A stretch of DNA of 64,000 nucleotides from Pseudomonas sp. 6D_7.1_Bac1 (GCF_025465945.1 NZ_JANLNW010000002.1:1-64000); one strand, 5' to 3'; shown: positions 27,765 to 38,012, counted from the first letter of the stretch. The notes: generated from the letters alone by a model not told the origin. Made by a program: numbers and translations.

Positions 27765-28808
27765 TCAGACCCGTGGCAGGCGAATCACCGCAGTCAGGCC
27801 GCCACCCGGGGTGTCTTCCAGGCTTAATGCGCCACCCAGCCGCTCGGCAGCTTCGCGCGCGATGGTCATGCCCAGGCCAACACCGCCGGAGTTGCGGTTG
27901 CGCGAGCCTTCAAGGCGATAGAAGGGCTCGAACACTGCTTCGCGTTTGTCGGCGGCGATGCCGGGGCCATGGTCGATCACTCGAATGATCAGCTGTTCAC
28001 GACTGTCCTCCAGGTTGATCAGCGCCTGGCCGGCGTAACGCAAGGCATTGTCCAGCAAGTTGTTGATGCAGGAGCGCAAGGCCATCGGTTGAACCTGCAA
28101 CGGCGCACAGTGCCCGCTGGCCTGTACGTCTGCTCCATGATCCTGGGCGTTCTCGCAGAGCGATTCGATCAGCGCCTGCACATCCATCCACTGCAGGGCT
28201 TCGCTGGTGCGTTGTTCATGCAGGTAACTCAGGGTGGCGTCGAGCATGCGAATCATGTCGTCGAGGTCCTGACGCATCTGCCCTTGCAGTTTGTCGTCGT
28301 CGATCTGCTCCAGGCGCAACTTGAGCCGCGACAGTGGCGTGCGCAGGTCATGGGAGACAGCACCGAGCATGCGTGAGCGCTGCTGTACCTGCTCACGAAT
28401 GCGCTTCTGCATCAGGTTGAAGGTGTGCGCCGCTTGCCGTGCCTCCCGTGGGCCGGATTCATCAAGCGGCGGGCTGTCGAGGTTTTCGCTGAGACTCTCG
28501 GCAGCGGCGCTCAGGCGTTGAATCGGCCGGGAGAGCAGCTTCGCGCCGTACCAGGCGGCGACCACCAGCGAGATAAGCTGAAAGGTCAGCGGTACGATCG
28601 GCCCACCAAACCAGGGCCGTGGCGGCCTGTTTTTGAAGTGCGGTGACGGCGGTTGCCCGTTGATCTCGGCGGAAAACTCCGGAGGGGGGGGCGGAGGCTT
28701 CGGGCCGTAATGGTGGAACCAGAAGAAAGCCAGTAGGTGCGCCAGGAAAATCGCCAGCAACAGCACGCCAAACAGGCGACCGAACAGCGTATCGAAGCGC
28801 GCACGCAT
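27765..28808 (-). CDS. Sensor histidine kinase with Pro-rich periplasmic loop
   Basis: This 347-residue kinase has TM1 at about 12-31, a 38-residue periplasmic loop with a run of six prolines and several His residues, TM2 at about 70-90 and HAMP. HisKA carries His153 (GAVSHDLRTPLSRLK), and the HATPase has NNLLDNALRYA, DHGPGIA and GGVGLGMTIA. Its start overlaps the regulator stop by one base. The loop is too short for a folded sensor domain, so it may sense metals, pH or membrane state; that is inference. Confidence 0.92.
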   Translation of the reverse strand: MRARFDTLFGRLFGVLLLAIFLAHLLAFFWFHHYGPKPPPPPPEFSAEINGQPPSPHFKNRPPRPWFGGPIVPLTFQLISLVVAAWYGAKLLSRPIQRLSAAAESLSENLDSPPLDESGPREARQAAHTFNLMQKRIREQVQQRSRMLGAVSHDLRTPLSRLKLRLEQIDDDKLQGQMRQDLDDMIRMLDATLSYLHEQRTSEALQWMDVQALIESLCENAQDHGADVQASGHCAPLQVQPMALRSCINNLLDNALRYAGQALINLEDSREQLIIRVIDHGPGIAADKREAVFEPFYRLEGSRNRNSGGVGLGMTIAREAAERLGGALSLEDTPGGGLTAVIRLPRV

Positions 28809-29584
28809 CAGCCGATGTCTCGGGCGTCGAACAGGTAACCTTCGCCGCGAACGGTTTTGATCAGCGCAGGTGATTTGGGATCGTCACCGAGTTTTTGCCG
28901 CAGGCGCGAGACCAGCAAATCGATACTGCGATCGAACGCTTCGATCGAGCGTCCACGGGCGGCGTCCAGCAGTTGTTCACGGCTGAGCACCCGTCGTGGG
29001 CGTTCGATGAACACCCAGAGCAAACGAAATTCCGCGTTCGACAGCGGCACCACCAGGCCATCGGCGGAGATCAACTGGCGCAGCACGCTGTTGAGGCGCC
29101 AGTTGTCGAAGCGAATGTTGGCGCGTTGCTCGGTGCGGTCATCGCGCACGCGGCGCAGGATGGTTTGAATCCGTGCGACCAACTCCCGTGGTTCGAAGGG
29201 TTTGGCCATGTAATCGTCGGCACCCAGTTCCAGGCCGATAATACGGTCGGTGGGCTCGCAGCGGGCGGTGAGCATCAGGATCGGGATGTCCGATTCGGTG
29301 CGCAGCCAGCGGCACAGCGACAGACCGTCTTCGCCGGGCAGCATCAGGTCCAGCACCACCACATCGTAATGCTCGGCTTGCAGCGCCAGACGCATCGCGG
29401 CGCCATCGGTAACGCCACTGGCGTGGATGTTGAAACGGGCCAGGTAGTCGATCAGCAGTTCACGGATCGGAACGTCATCGTCAACGATCAGCGCGCGGGT
29501 GTTCCAGCGTTTGTCTTCGCCGATGGCGGGGGCTTTTTGATCGTCGTTCAGAGGAGCGGGGCTATTATGCATGCGTACGTTCAT
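28808..29584 (-). CDS. OmpR-family response regulator
   Basis: This 258-residue regulator has a receiver domain (about 30-145) with acidic pocket VDDD, phospho-acceptor Asp79 (VVLDLMLPGEDG) and the conserved Lys in YMAKPFEP, then an OmpR winged helix ending IKTVRGEGYLFD. It is the cognate partner of the downstream overlapping kinase. Two ATGs four codons apart, 29584 and 29572, are possible starts; neither has a clear Shine-Dalgarno. Targets are unknown; the adjacent EF-hand gene is an obvious candidate. Confidence 0.92.
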   Translation of the reverse strand: MNVRMHNSPAPLNDDQKAPAIGEDKRWNTRALIVDDDVPIRELLIDYLARFNIHASGVTDGAAMRLALQAEHYDVVVLDLMLPGEDGLSLCRWLRTESDIPILMLTARCEPTDRIIGLELGADDYMAKPFEPRELVARIQTILRRVRDDRTEQRANIRFDNWRLNSVLRQLISADGLVVPLSNAEFRLLWVFIERPRRVLSREQLLDAARGRSIEAFDRSIDLLVSRLRQKLGDDPKSPALIKTVRGEGYLFDARDIG

Positions 29585-29877
29585 CTGCCAGAGAGGCTGC
29601 CAACCACAAAAGATAGGCCGCGAGGTTGTGGCTTCAGCATAGGCGTCCGGCCGTGAGGCGGGAAGTGCTGTAGGAAGTCTTGCGAGTGGCGAGGGTAGCC
29701 TTTGGGGGTGTTGAGGGCGTGTCGTGAGTGTATCTGTTTCGACACAATTGCGGTGCCTGCGGGGTTTATCATCCGCTGATCCGCACCGTTGAAGATGATT
29801 TACCGATCATCGGGTCCCGGACGGCCTCGCGTTCCGCTACAATGCGCGCCGATTTCGACTTGCCTGAGAGCCCGCTC

Positions 29878-30576
29878 ATGTCCGCCTGCCAGACTCCTAT
29901 CATCGTCGCCCTGGATTTCCCTACCCGTGACGCCGCACTGAAGCTGGCCGACCAGTTGGACCCGAAGCTGTGCCGGGTCAAAGTCGGTAAAGAATTGTTC
30001 ACCAGCTGCGCTTCGGAGATCGTCGGAACCCTGCGTGACAAGGGCTTCGAGGTGTTTCTCGATCTTAAATTCCATGACATTCCGAACACCACCGCGATGG
30101 CCGTCAAGGCCGCAGCGGAGATGGGTGTGTGGATGGTCAACGTGCATTGCTCCGGCGGTCTGCGCATGATGGCGGCCTGTCGCGAAGTGCTCGACCAGCG
30201 CAGCGGTCCAAAACCGCTGTTGATCGGCGTGACCGTGCTGACCAGCATGGAGCGTGAGGATTTGGCCGGGATTGGCCTGGACATCGAACCGCAAGAGCAG
30301 GTATTGCGTCTGGCGGCACTGGCGGAAAAAGCCGGGATGGACGGTCTGGTGTGCTCGGCACTGGAAGCCCGTGCCTTGAAAACGGCGCATCCGTCGCTGC
30401 AACTGGTGACCCCGGGGATCCGTCCGGCGGGCAGCGCCCAGGACGATCAGCGCCGTATTCTGACGCCGCGCCAGGCGCTGGATGCCGGTTCCGACTATCT
30501 GGTGATTGGTCGCCCGATCAGCCAGGCGGCCGATCCGGCCAAAGCCCTGGCCGCCGTAGTGGCCGAACTGGCCTGA
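29878..30576 (+). CDS. pyrF: Orotidine 5'-phosphate decarboxylase
   Basis: This 232-residue TIM-barrel enzyme makes UMP from OMP, the last step of pyrimidine synthesis. The catalytic Asp-Lys-X-X-Asp array is [10 protein letters not shown] (Asp62, Lys64, Asp67), with the phosphate gripper in TPGIRPAGS and VIGRPI near the end. ATG 29878 gives the normal length. A TACAAT at 29838-29843 may be the -10 element. A REPIN follows. Confidence 0.96.
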   Translation: MSACQTPIIVALDFPTRDAALKLADQLDPKLCRVKVGKELFTSCASEIVGTLRDKGFEVFLDLKFHDIPNTTAMAVKAAAEMGVWMVNVHCSGGLRMMAACREVLDQRSGPKPLLIGVTVLTSMEREDLAGIGLDIEPQEQVLRLAALAEKAGMDGLVCSALEARALKTAHPSLQLVTPGIRPAGSAQDDQRRILTPRQALDAGSDYLVIGRPISQAADPAKALAAVVAELA

Positions 30577-30593
30577 TCAGACACTGAAGATCC

Positions 30594-30688
30594 AATGTGG
30601 GAGCGAGCCTGCTCGCGATGAGGGAGTGTCAGTCGACATCTGAAGTTGTCTGATACACCGCTATCGCGAGCAGGCTCGCTCCCACATT
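30594..30688. repeat. REPIN, GCGAGCAGGCTCGC type
   Basis: AATGTGGGAGCGAGCCTGCT and its mirror flank about 45 bases between the convergent pyrF and oxidoreductase genes. Confidence 0.9.
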
Positions 30689-30715
30689 AGTTTTGTGGGC
30701 ACTTCAAATTTTGGG

Positions 30716-31720
30716 TTACACCTTCAACACCAACTTCCCGAAGTTCTCACCGCTGAACAGTTTCATCAGCGTTTCCGGGAACGTCTCCAGTCCTTCGACG
30801 ATGTCTTCCTTGCTCTTGATCTGCCCCTTGGCCATCCACCCGGCCATTTCCTGCGCGGCGGTGGCGTACTGTGCGGCGTAGTCCATCACCACAAAGCCTT
30901 CCATTCGTGCACGGTTGACCAGCAGCGACAGATAGTTGACCGGGCCTTTGACCGCTTCCTTGTTGTTGTACTGGCTGATGGCGCCGCAGATCACCACCCG
31001 GGCCTTCATGTTCAGCCGGCTGAGCACGGCGTCGAGAATATCCCCGCCGACGTTATCGAAATACACGTCTACCCCTTTCGGGCATTCGCGCTTGAGGCCG
31101 GCAACCACGTCTTCGTGCTTGTAGTCGATGGCACCGTCGAAACCCAGTTCGTCAATCAGGAACTTGCACTTGTCCGCGCCGCCGGCGATACCCACCACAC
31201 GACAGCCTTTGATCTTGGCAATCTGCCCGGCAATGCTGCCCACTGCGCCGGCCGCGCCCGACAGCACCACAGTATCACCGGCTTTCGGCGCACCGACGTC
31301 AAGCAGCGCAAAGTAAGCGGTCATGCCGGTCATGCCCAGCGCTGACAAGTAGCGCGGCAATGGCGCCAGTTTCGGATCGACCTTGTAGAAACCTCGAGGC
31401 TCACCAAGGAAGTAATCCTGCACACCCAGCGCACCGTTTACGTAGTCACCCACAGCAAATCCCGGGTTGTTCGAGGCAATCACCTTGCCCACGCCGAGCG
31501 CGCGCATTACTTCGCCGATGCCCACTGGCGGGATGTAGGACTTGCCTTCGTTCATCCAGCCACGCATGGCCGGGTCCAGCGACAGGTATTCGTTCTTGAC
31601 CAGAATCTGGCCCGCCGCCGGTTCGCCGACCGGGACTTGCTGATAGGTGAAGGTCTCGCGGTTCGCAGCTCCCACCGGGCGTTTGGCGAGCAGGAATTGA
31701 CGGTTGGTCTGGGCAGTCAT
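30716..31720 (-). CDS. NADP-dependent MDR-family oxidoreductase (CurA-like)
   Basis: This 334-residue zinc-independent medium-chain reductase has the nucleotide motif LSGAAGAVGSIAGQIAKIKGC, EYLSLDPAMRGWMN near the N-terminus and VYFDNVGGDILD. It resembles the curcumin/prostaglandin reductase group, which reduces the double bond of enones with NADPH. I chose ATG 31720 over an in-frame GTG three codons earlier because of spacing to TTGAG. It is divergent from an SDR gene; the pair resembles PA1648-PA1649. Confidence 0.88.
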   Translation of the reverse strand: MTAQTNRQFLLAKRPVGAANRETFTYQQVPVGEPAAGQILVKNEYLSLDPAMRGWMNEGKSYIPPVGIGEVMRALGVGKVIASNNPGFAVGDYVNGALGVQDYFLGEPRGFYKVDPKLAPLPRYLSALGMTGMTAYFALLDVGAPKAGDTVVLSGAAGAVGSIAGQIAKIKGCRVVGIAGGADKCKFLIDELGFDGAIDYKHEDVVAGLKRECPKGVDVYFDNVGGDILDAVLSRLNMKARVVICGAISQYNNKEAVKGPVNYLSLLVNRARMEGFVVMDYAAQYATAAQEMAGWMAKGQIKSKEDIVEGLETFPETLMKLFSGENFGKLVLKV

Positions 31721-31952
31721 GGCGGGCACTCAAGGTTGAATGAAGTCTGATTGATAGACCCTCATGGCCGTTGTCGCAAGGTTTGCTGACGCAGCGAATA
31801 CAACCCGATCCAGTGGAGTGATAGTCGGACGGGGATATCCATCACTGCAACTCATAAGCAATCAACCGGCCCTCTGATAGTGCTGCCGCGTGACGGGGCC
31901 GGATGGCTAGACTGCGAAAACGCGATCACCCACATTTTTCGAGGACATAACA

Positions 31953-32714
31953 ATGAGCATGACGTTTTCCGGCCAGGTAGCGTTGGTGACGGGTGCAGCC
32001 GCCGGTATTGGCCGCGCGACCGCCCAGGCGTTTGCCGCCGAAGGGTTGAAAGTGGTGGTCGCGGACCTCGATGTGGCGGGCGGCGAAGGCACCGTCGAGT
32101 TGATCCGGGCAGCCGGTGGCGAAGCGCAGTTCGTGCGTTGCAACGTGACCCTGGAAAGCGACGTGCAAAACCTGATGGCTCAGGCGGTGAGCACTTACGG
32201 CCGCGTCGATTACGCCTTCAACAACGCCGGGATCGAAATCGAAAAGGGCAAGCTGGCCGAAGGCACTGTCGATGAGTTCGACGCGATCATGGGCGTCAAC
32301 GTCAAAGGCGTCTGGCTGTGCATGAAGTACCAGCTGCCGCTGATGCTTGCCCAGGGTGGCGGCGCCATCGTCAATACCGCTTCGGTGGCGGGTCTCGGCG
32401 CGGCGCCGAAGATGAGCATCTACGCGGCGTCCAAGCATGCGGTCATCGGCCTGACCAAGTCGGCGGCCATCGAATATGCGAAGAAGAAAATCCGGGTGAA
32501 TGCGGTCTGTCCGGCGGTTATCGACACCGACATGTTCCGCCGCGCCTATGAAGCCGATCCGAAGAAAGCCGATTTCGCCGCAGCCATGCACCCGGTAGGA
32601 CGTATCGGCAAGGTCGAGGAAATTGCCAGTGCGGTGCTTTATCTGTGCAGCGATGGTGCTGCGTTCACCACCGGTCACTCGCTGGCGGTGGATGGAGGGG
32701 TGACGGCGTTCTGA
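31953..32714 (+). CDS. SDR family oxidoreductase
   Basis: This 253-residue classical short-chain dehydrogenase has the cofactor motif VTGAAAGIGRATAQ, NNAGIE, and the catalytic Ser-Tyr-Lys (NTASVAGLG, then IYAASKHAV). The terminal VDGGVTAF is typical. Asp after the second strand (VVVADLD) suggests NAD(H) preference. The substrate is unknown. Confidence 0.9.
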   Translation: MSMTFSGQVALVTGAAAGIGRATAQAFAAEGLKVVVADLDVAGGEGTVELIRAAGGEAQFVRCNVTLESDVQNLMAQAVSTYGRVDYAFNNAGIEIEKGKLAEGTVDEFDAIMGVNVKGVWLCMKYQLPLMLAQGGGAIVNTASVAGLGAAPKMSIYAASKHAVIGLTKSAAIEYAKKKIRVNAVCPAVIDTDMFRRAYEADPKKADFAAAMHPVGRIGKVEEIASAVLYLCSDGAAFTTGHSLAVDGGVTAF

Positions 32715-32819
32715 TGGTTTGTGTGCGGCGAATCGCCGGACATTGTGTTTCAAAGGGTTAGAAGAGCGCGTTTTGGCGGCGTTGTCGCACATCTTCATGA
32801 GAGCGCCTGTGCTTAACTG

Positions 32820-32848
32820 ACTCCAGAAATACAACATACCGTTGGAGT
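32820..32848 (+). promoter_or_regulatory. Inverted repeat covering the MocR gene ribosome-binding site
   Basis: ACTCCA and TGGAGT pair across 17 bases; the right arm contains the GGAG Shine-Dalgarno 10 bases before the ATG. This could be an operator or an RNA hairpin that hides the site. Confidence 0.35.
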
Positions 32849-32857
32849 TGGTCTCTC

Positions 32858-34264
32858 ATGGAATTGAGAATCGATCGGCAGGCGCTGGTGCCAGTCGTGC
32901 AGCAAATTGTTGACGCCCTGGCGGGCTGGATTCGCCAAAGTGCCGTTGAACCAGGAACACGTTTACCGTCTATTCGACAGCTGGCCCGGGATAATCTGCT
33001 CAGTCAGTCCAGTGTCATTGAAGCGTATGAACGCATGGTCGCCCAAGGCGTGCTTGCGTCGCGTCATGGCTCGGGCTTTTTCGTTGCCGGGCCTTTGACC
33101 GCGACACATCGTTGTGGTGAGCAATCAGACCTTGCGGTGGCTGATGCAAGCCATGTCGGATTGGGCGAGAGCCCGTTGGACAAGTTGCCGCTGGGGCATG
33201 GTGGTATGCCTGAAACCTGGCGCGAGAGCGACGACCTCAGTTATGCCATTCGCCAGGTATCTCGTACCGACATGGCCGGATTGTTCAACTACAGCACCTC
33301 ATACGGGTTGCCTGTCTTGCGCCAACAGCTCCTCAAACGCCTGCAACAGATCAATATCGCCGTCGATGAGAATCAGGTACTCACCACGGCGGGGGCTACT
33401 CACGGGCTGGACCTGATCGTACGGGCACTGCTCAAGCCGGGCGATTGTGTGGTGGTCGAAAGTCCGGGCTATTCGAATCTGTTCGAGCTGCTCAGGTTGC
33501 GTGGCGTCAGATTGCTGGAGGTGCCACGAACCTCTCGCGGTCCGGATATTGCGGTACTTGAGGCGCTGTTGGGGGCGAATAAGCCCCGCGCCTTGTTCAT
33601 CAATAGCCTGTTCCACAATCCCACCGGCAGTAGCCTGGCGCCGGCCGTTGCGCAACGGATTCTCGAATTGGCAAAGCGTCATGAGCTGATCATCGTCGAA
33701 GATGACGTCTACGCTGACTTTCAGGGCAGTGCCGGTACCCGCCTGGCGGCAATGGATGCAGGTGAGAGCGTGGTTTATGTCAGTAGCTTTTCGAAAACCC
33801 TCAGCAGTTCGCTGCGGGTCGGTTATGTCGTGGCCAGCGCCGCCATCATTGCCCGCCTGGCAGAAGTGAAGATGATTACCAGCCTGGGTGCTTCGCGGTT
33901 TTGCGAGTCGGTGCTGAGCAGTCTGTTGCTCAATGGCACCTATCGCAAACTGGTACAGCGCCAGCGTCAGCGTTTGAAGCGTGACAGGGCGGCGACATTG
34001 CTGGTGCTTGAAGACGCCGAGTGGGAGGTGTTCGGCAAGCCTGCGGGGGGGTTGTACATTTGGGCCCGACCACGAGCACAAGAGCCGGCGCAGGTGCGCG
34101 CGCGGGCTCACGAATTCGGTATCGCGCTGTCCTCCAGGACGGCCTTCAGCCCCAGTGGCGAGGCCAGCGACTGGTTACGCATCAATGTGGCTTATGCCAG
34201 TGATCCGCGGGCGCTGGCGTTTTTTAAGGCCTGCGCATTACCGGATCGACTTCGACCGTTCTGA
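32858..34264 (+). CDS. MocR-type GntR/aminotransferase transcriptional regulator
   Basis: This 468-residue protein fuses a GntR winged helix (about 1-75, PSIRQLARDNLLSQSSVIEAYERM) to a fold-type I aminotransferase domain with the PLP lysine in VSSFSKTLSSSLRVGY and NSLFHNPTGSS. MocR proteins sense PLP or amino compounds and usually regulate nearby genes, often a divergent partner. Here the upstream neighbour is the co-directional SDR gene, so the target is unclear. GGAG lies 10 bases before the ATG. Confidence 0.92.
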   Translation: MELRIDRQALVPVVQQIVDALAGWIRQSAVEPGTRLPSIRQLARDNLLSQSSVIEAYERMVAQGVLASRHGSGFFVAGPLTATHRCGEQSDLAVADASHVGLGESPLDKLPLGHGGMPETWRESDDLSYAIRQVSRTDMAGLFNYSTSYGLPVLRQQLLKRLQQINIAVDENQVLTTAGATHGLDLIVRALLKPGDCVVVESPGYSNLFELLRLRGVRLLEVPRTSRGPDIAVLEALLGANKPRALFINSLFHNPTGSSLAPAVAQRILELAKRHELIIVEDDVYADFQGSAGTRLAAMDAGESVVYVSSFSKTLSSSLRVGYVVASAAIIARLAEVKMITSLGASRFCESVLSSLLLNGTYRKLVQRQRQRLKRDRAATLLVLEDAEWEVFGKPAGGLYIWARPRAQEPAQVRARAHEFGIALSSRTAFSPSGEASDWLRINVAYASDPRALAFFKACALPDRLRPF

Positions 34265-34395
34265 AAACGACTTCTGCGTAGCTTTTTGCCATTATTGCGG
34301 CGCCAAAGACTTGTGCTTGAGTGCACCCCGTTGCGAACCTGCAACAACTGAAAATGGCCATGTTGCCATTGGGTATGGGAAGGGGGGTACGAGCA

Positions 34396-36366
34396 ATGAT
34401 TTCGGCCGTGCAAGGACGTTTTGCCAACCTCGGTATGGCAAAAAAACTGGGTGTCGGTTTTATTCTGGTCCTGCTGTTGACGGCCCTGGTGGCCGCTATC
34501 GGTGTCTGGTCCTTACAAACTATCAGCCAGCGCTTCGATGGGCTCAAGCAGATGTCGTCGCTCAACAGTAGTTTGCTCAAGGTGCGTTTGCTGGAGCAGG
34601 ATTACGCTTTGCACAGTGATCCGAAAACCGTCGATGCCTTGCACGAGGGTGTTGACGCGTTGATCGCCCTCGCAACGCAACTCAAGGCTCAGTCAGCGGC
34701 TAACGTCCCGGTGATGAATGATGTCGAGCAGTCGCTGGGGGCTTACCGCAAAGCCTTCGATGAGTTTGTCGAACTGACCCAGGCCAAGGACCTGGCGCTG
34801 GAAATGGCCAGTTGGTCGGTGTCCAGCGTGGCCAATAACCTTGATGTGCTGCAGGCGGGTCTTGCCGACGATGGCGCTTATGCGCTCAAGGAGTCGCAAG
34901 GCAAGGATGGCGCGGAGTTTATCGAGCAGGCCAATCAGGTCAGTCAGGTGTCGCGATTGATGTTGCAGGCAATGAATGAGGCGCGGGTGCGCCTGGATCA
35001 GAGCCGCAAGGTCAGCGACGAAAGCGCCGAGCAACAAGGCAAGATTGAACAGGCCGACCAGGCGTTGACGCAGGCTGAGGCGTTGAAAAACACGGTCAAG
35101 GATGCGGGCTACCAGACCGTGCTCAATGAAGTGACCGGACATATCGCCAGTTTCAGCGAAAAACTGGCCGAGTACACGGGGCTGTTGACTCAAGAGAAAA
35201 AGGTCTATCAGCAGTTGCATGAGCGTGCCGCCGAAGTGGTGCAGCGGGTCGATCAGGCCTATGGCGCTGAGGACCACTCGATGCAGGCGGAGCTGAAGAA
35301 GAACTCGCTGTTGATTATCGCATCGTCGGCCCTGGCGCTGCTGGTCGGGCTGATTGCAGCGTGGGTGATTACTCGCTTGATCGTTGCGCCACTGCGCAGC
35401 GTGATTCTCGTCGCTCAGCAAATTGCAGCGGGCGATCTGAGCGCGACCGTGCAGGTAACGCGACGTGATGAAATCGGCCAGTTGATGCAGGCAATGCAGC
35501 AAATGGGCGCTGGGCTGAGCAGTATCGTCAGTGGTTTGCAGGCCGGCATCGAGCAACTTGCGAGTTCCGCGCAATCACTCTCGGCGGTGACCGAGCAGAC
35601 CAACCTGGAAGTCAGCAGCCAGAAGGAAGAAACCGAGCAAGTCGCCACCGCGATGAATCAGATGACTGCCACCGTGCACGACGTTGCGCGTAACGCCGAG
35701 GAAGCGGCACTGGCGGCGCAGACAGCGGACGGCAAGGTCGAGACCGGCCAGCAGGTGGTGCGTCAGAGCATGCAACGCATCGAACAGTTGGCTGACTCGG
35801 CGACGTCGGCCAGTTCCAGCATCGAAAGCCTCAGTGCGGAAATCCAGAACATTGGCACTGTCCTCAGCGTGATCAAAAGCGTTGCCGAGCAAACCAACCT
35901 CCTGGCACTCAATGCGGCCATCGAGGCTGCGCGAGCGGGTGAACAGGGCAGGGGCTTTGCTGTGGTTGCCGATGAAGTTCGTGCCTTGGCCAAGCGTACC
36001 CAGCAATCGACCGAAGAAATCGAGCGTCTGGTGAGCGCCTTGCGTTCAGCCGCGCAGGCGTCGGTGCAGCAAATCCAGAGCAGTGGCGAGTTGGTCAAGC
36101 TTGCAGTCAGTGATGCGCTACAGACCGAAAGCGCGCTGGGCAGTATCGCGGCGGCGGTATCGCTGATTCAGCAGATGAACCAGCAAATCGCTGCAGCGGC
36201 CGAAGAACAGAGCTCGGTTGCCGAGGAGATCAATCGCAGCGTGACCAGCATCCGTGCCAGTGCCGATCAATCCTCGCTGGCCATGCAAGGCAATGCCACG
36301 TCCAGTATCGAGCTGGCGCAGTTGGGGGCTGAGCTGAAGGGGATGGTAGGGCATTTCAGGTTGTAA
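34396..36366 (+). CDS. Methyl-accepting chemotaxis protein with long helical sensor domain
   Basis: This 656-residue chemoreceptor has TM1 at about 20-40, a periplasmic all-helical region of about 260 residues, TM2 at about 320-340, HAMP and the signalling tip [26 protein letters not shown]. The sensor size fits the helical bimodular (HBM) type of McpS, which binds TCA-cycle acids in P. putida; the family call is by length and helicity only. ATG 34396 follows AAGGGGGG; earlier in-frame starts lack this. Confidence 0.9.
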   Translation: MISAVQGRFANLGMAKKLGVGFILVLLLTALVAAIGVWSLQTISQRFDGLKQMSSLNSSLLKVRLLEQDYALHSDPKTVDALHEGVDALIALATQLKAQSAANVPVMNDVEQSLGAYRKAFDEFVELTQAKDLALEMASWSVSSVANNLDVLQAGLADDGAYALKESQGKDGAEFIEQANQVSQVSRLMLQAMNEARVRLDQSRKVSDESAEQQGKIEQADQALTQAEALKNTVKDAGYQTVLNEVTGHIASFSEKLAEYTGLLTQEKKVYQQLHERAAEVVQRVDQAYGAEDHSMQAELKKNSLLIIASSALALLVGLIAAWVITRLIVAPLRSVILVAQQIAAGDLSATVQVTRRDEIGQLMQAMQQMGAGLSSIVSGLQAGIEQLASSAQSLSAVTEQTNLEVSSQKEETEQVATAMNQMTATVHDVARNAEEAALAAQTADGKVETGQQVVRQSMQRIEQLADSATSASSSIESLSAEIQNIGTVLSVIKSVAEQTNLLALNAAIEAARAGEQGRGFAVVADEVRALAKRTQQSTEEIERLVSALRSAAQASVQQIQSSGELVKLAVSDALQTESALGSIAAAVSLIQQMNQQIAAAAEEQSSVAEEINRSVTSIRASADQSSLAMQGNATSSIELAQLGAELKGMVGHFRL

Positions 36367-36372
36367 GCGATG

Positions 36373-36402
36373 TGTGGCGAGGGAGCTTGCTCCCTCGCCA
36401 CA
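36373..36402. repeat. Perfect REP palindrome between convergent genes
   Basis: TGTGGCGAGGGAGC is followed directly by its inverse, making a 30-base near-perfect palindrome with almost no loop. It lies between the convergent chemoreceptor and membrane protein genes and may act as a transcript-end hairpin. Confidence 0.85.
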
Positions 36403-36411
36403 AGTGCTGTG

Positions 36412-37182
36412 TCAGTCGTAGATAGCTTTCTTCTTCCAGTCTGCGTCGACTTCTACTTCTTTAAGGCCTTGGGTCAACTCGTTAACTTCACCTTCCACCG
36501 GTGCAATGTTGGTCAGCACCATGGAGTTGGCGCGCGCCAGAAGTTTTTCCAGGTACTGCAGCTGTTCGCTGTAAACCTGCGGGTCTTGCTGTTTACGCAA
36601 GTACTGCACGCCACGCTCGAACGCCAGGCGGGCTTGCCCGGGTTGTTCCTGTTGCAGTGCATGTTGGCCGAGGTTGTTGAAAAACTCGATGTGCAGCAAT
36701 ACCAGGATGTGCCGAATTTCGCGGATCCAGCGCTTGGCTTCGTTGGCAGGCAGGAAACCGTCCTGTGCCGCGCGAGTGACCTGACCGTGCAGGGCCTCAA
36801 GCAGAAAGCGTACGTCCTTGGCCTTGGCTTCGGTCTGGATCGGTGCCGGCGGGTTATTGACCGGAATGGATTCGCCTTGCGCGACCAGCGCACTCAGTTC
36901 GTCAATGCGGGCTTTGACCGTCGAGCTGGATTTATCCAGATTGAGCAGGCGTTGGCAGACGTTGAGTTCCAGGCGCGTGAGCAGCAACTTGAGCGCCGGA
37001 GTCATCAACTGGCCAGGGAAGGTCTCGGTGATTTCGCCACAACGGCGCAGTCGATCATTGAGTTCGACCTTGGTGCGGGCCTTTTCCAGTTTATTGTTTT
37101 CCACCACATGGTTCATGTAGCCAATGGCGATCAATATTGCGATCCCGACTATTACTAGCAGGGTGATCATGAGTGGTGTCAC
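36412..37182 (-). CDS. Membrane-anchored coiled-coil protein of unknown function
   Basis: This protein of about 256 residues has one N-terminal membrane helix (LVIVGIAILIAIGYM), then a helical cytoplasmic or periplasmic domain rich in Leu, Gln and charged residues with repeat-like helices. I do not recognise a family. The start is uncertain: GTG 37182 has AGAGG seven bases upstream, while ATG 37170 has no good site. It seems monocistronic. Confidence 0.72.
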   Translation of the reverse strand: MTPLMITLLVIVGIAILIAIGYMNHVVENNKLEKARTKVELNDRLRRCGEITETFPGQLMTPALKLLLTRLELNVCQRLLNLDKSSSTVKARIDELSALVAQGESIPVNNPPAPIQTEAKAKDVRFLLEALHGQVTRAAQDGFLPANEAKRWIREIRHILVLLHIEFFNNLGQHALQQEQPGQARLAFERGVQYLRKQQDPQVYSEQLQYLEKLLARANSMVLTNIAPVEGEVNELTQGLKEVEVDADWKKKAIYD

Positions 37183-37540
37183 CGTGAAGACCTCTTTATA
37201 GGGTTTGCATGCGAGTGTAGAGGCTAAGCCTGGGAGCGCATAGGGTGGCGCGACGAGTTGAATCGAGCCTTTGCGCTGTCTATATAGGTAATGTGTGGAT
37301 GGGTGCACATTGCCATCATCTGCTGGTGAGGACTATAGCGTCTTGGCGAGTGACAGAATATAGGCGTCAAACCCCGGTCGGACGAAAACCTGGAAATGCC
37401 CCTGAAAGGGCGGCGAAGTCATTGATTTAAATAAATTTATAGTTGGGGGTTGACGACCCCTCAATCCATCCATAGAATGCGCGCCACTTACAGCGTAAAG
37501 CCAACAGCAAAACGCGGTAGGGAGTGAATGTTGTACGTGT
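37183..37540. other. Gene-free stretch before the tRNA cluster
   Basis: No convincing gene is present. The right third is AT-rich (ATTTAAATAAATTTATAG just before the tRNA -35), looking like an UP element. The rest shows nothing I can identify. Confidence 0.6.
37450..37478 (+). promoter_or_regulatory. Sigma70 promoter of the tRNA operon
   Basis: TTGACG (37450-37455) and TAGAAT (37473-37478) are separated by 17 bp. An AT-rich UP-like tract lies upstream and a GC-rich GCGCGCC discriminator follows the -10, as expected for stringently controlled stable-RNA promoters. Confidence 0.85.
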
Positions 37541-37616
37541 GTCCCCTTCGTCTAGTGGCCTAGGACACCGCCCTTTCACGGCGGTAACAGGGGTTCGAGT
37601 CCCCTAGGGGACGCCA
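37541..37616 (+). tRNA. tRNA-Glu (TTC), copy 1
   Basis: A 76-base cloverleaf with acceptor stem GTCCCCT/AGGGGAC, encoded CCA, T-arm GGTTCGAGTCC and anticodon loop CTTTCAC giving TTC at 37575-37577. First gene of a four-tRNA operon. Confidence 0.97.
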
Positions 37617-37618
37617 AT

Positions 37619-37694
<76 letters not shown>

Positions 37695-37798
37695 ATTTTA
37701 AACAGCTTTGCTTTCGGGCAGGGTTGAGTGAAACCAGAACCAAGTCTTCGGATGCGGGTCTGGACACTGGAACACACACCATGTGTTCCGGGTAGCGT

Positions 37799-37874
37799 GT
37801 CCCCTTCGTCTAGTGGCCTAGGACACCGCCCTTTCACGGCGGTAACAGGGGTTCGAGTCCCCTAGGGGACGCCA
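37799..37874 (+). tRNA. tRNA-Glu (TTC), copy 2
   Basis: Identical to copy 1 over all 76 bases. It is separated from the first Gly tRNA by about 104 bp with no promoter I can see, so it is probably on the same transcript. Confidence 0.97.
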
Positions 37875-37877
37875 TTT

Positions 37878-37953
<76 letters not shown>

Positions 37954-37961
37954 TATTTAAC

Positions 37962-37990
37962 AAAAACGCCGCTCAATGAGCGGCGTTTTT
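37962..37990 (+). terminator. Terminator of the tRNA operon
   Basis: AAAAACGCCGCTC-AAT-GAGCGGCGTTTTT, a perfect stem with a T tract. A-rich on the other side, so it may also end the convergent AraC gene. Confidence 0.92.
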
Positions 37991-38012
37991 GTGTGCGCGT
38001 TAAAAAGGCATC

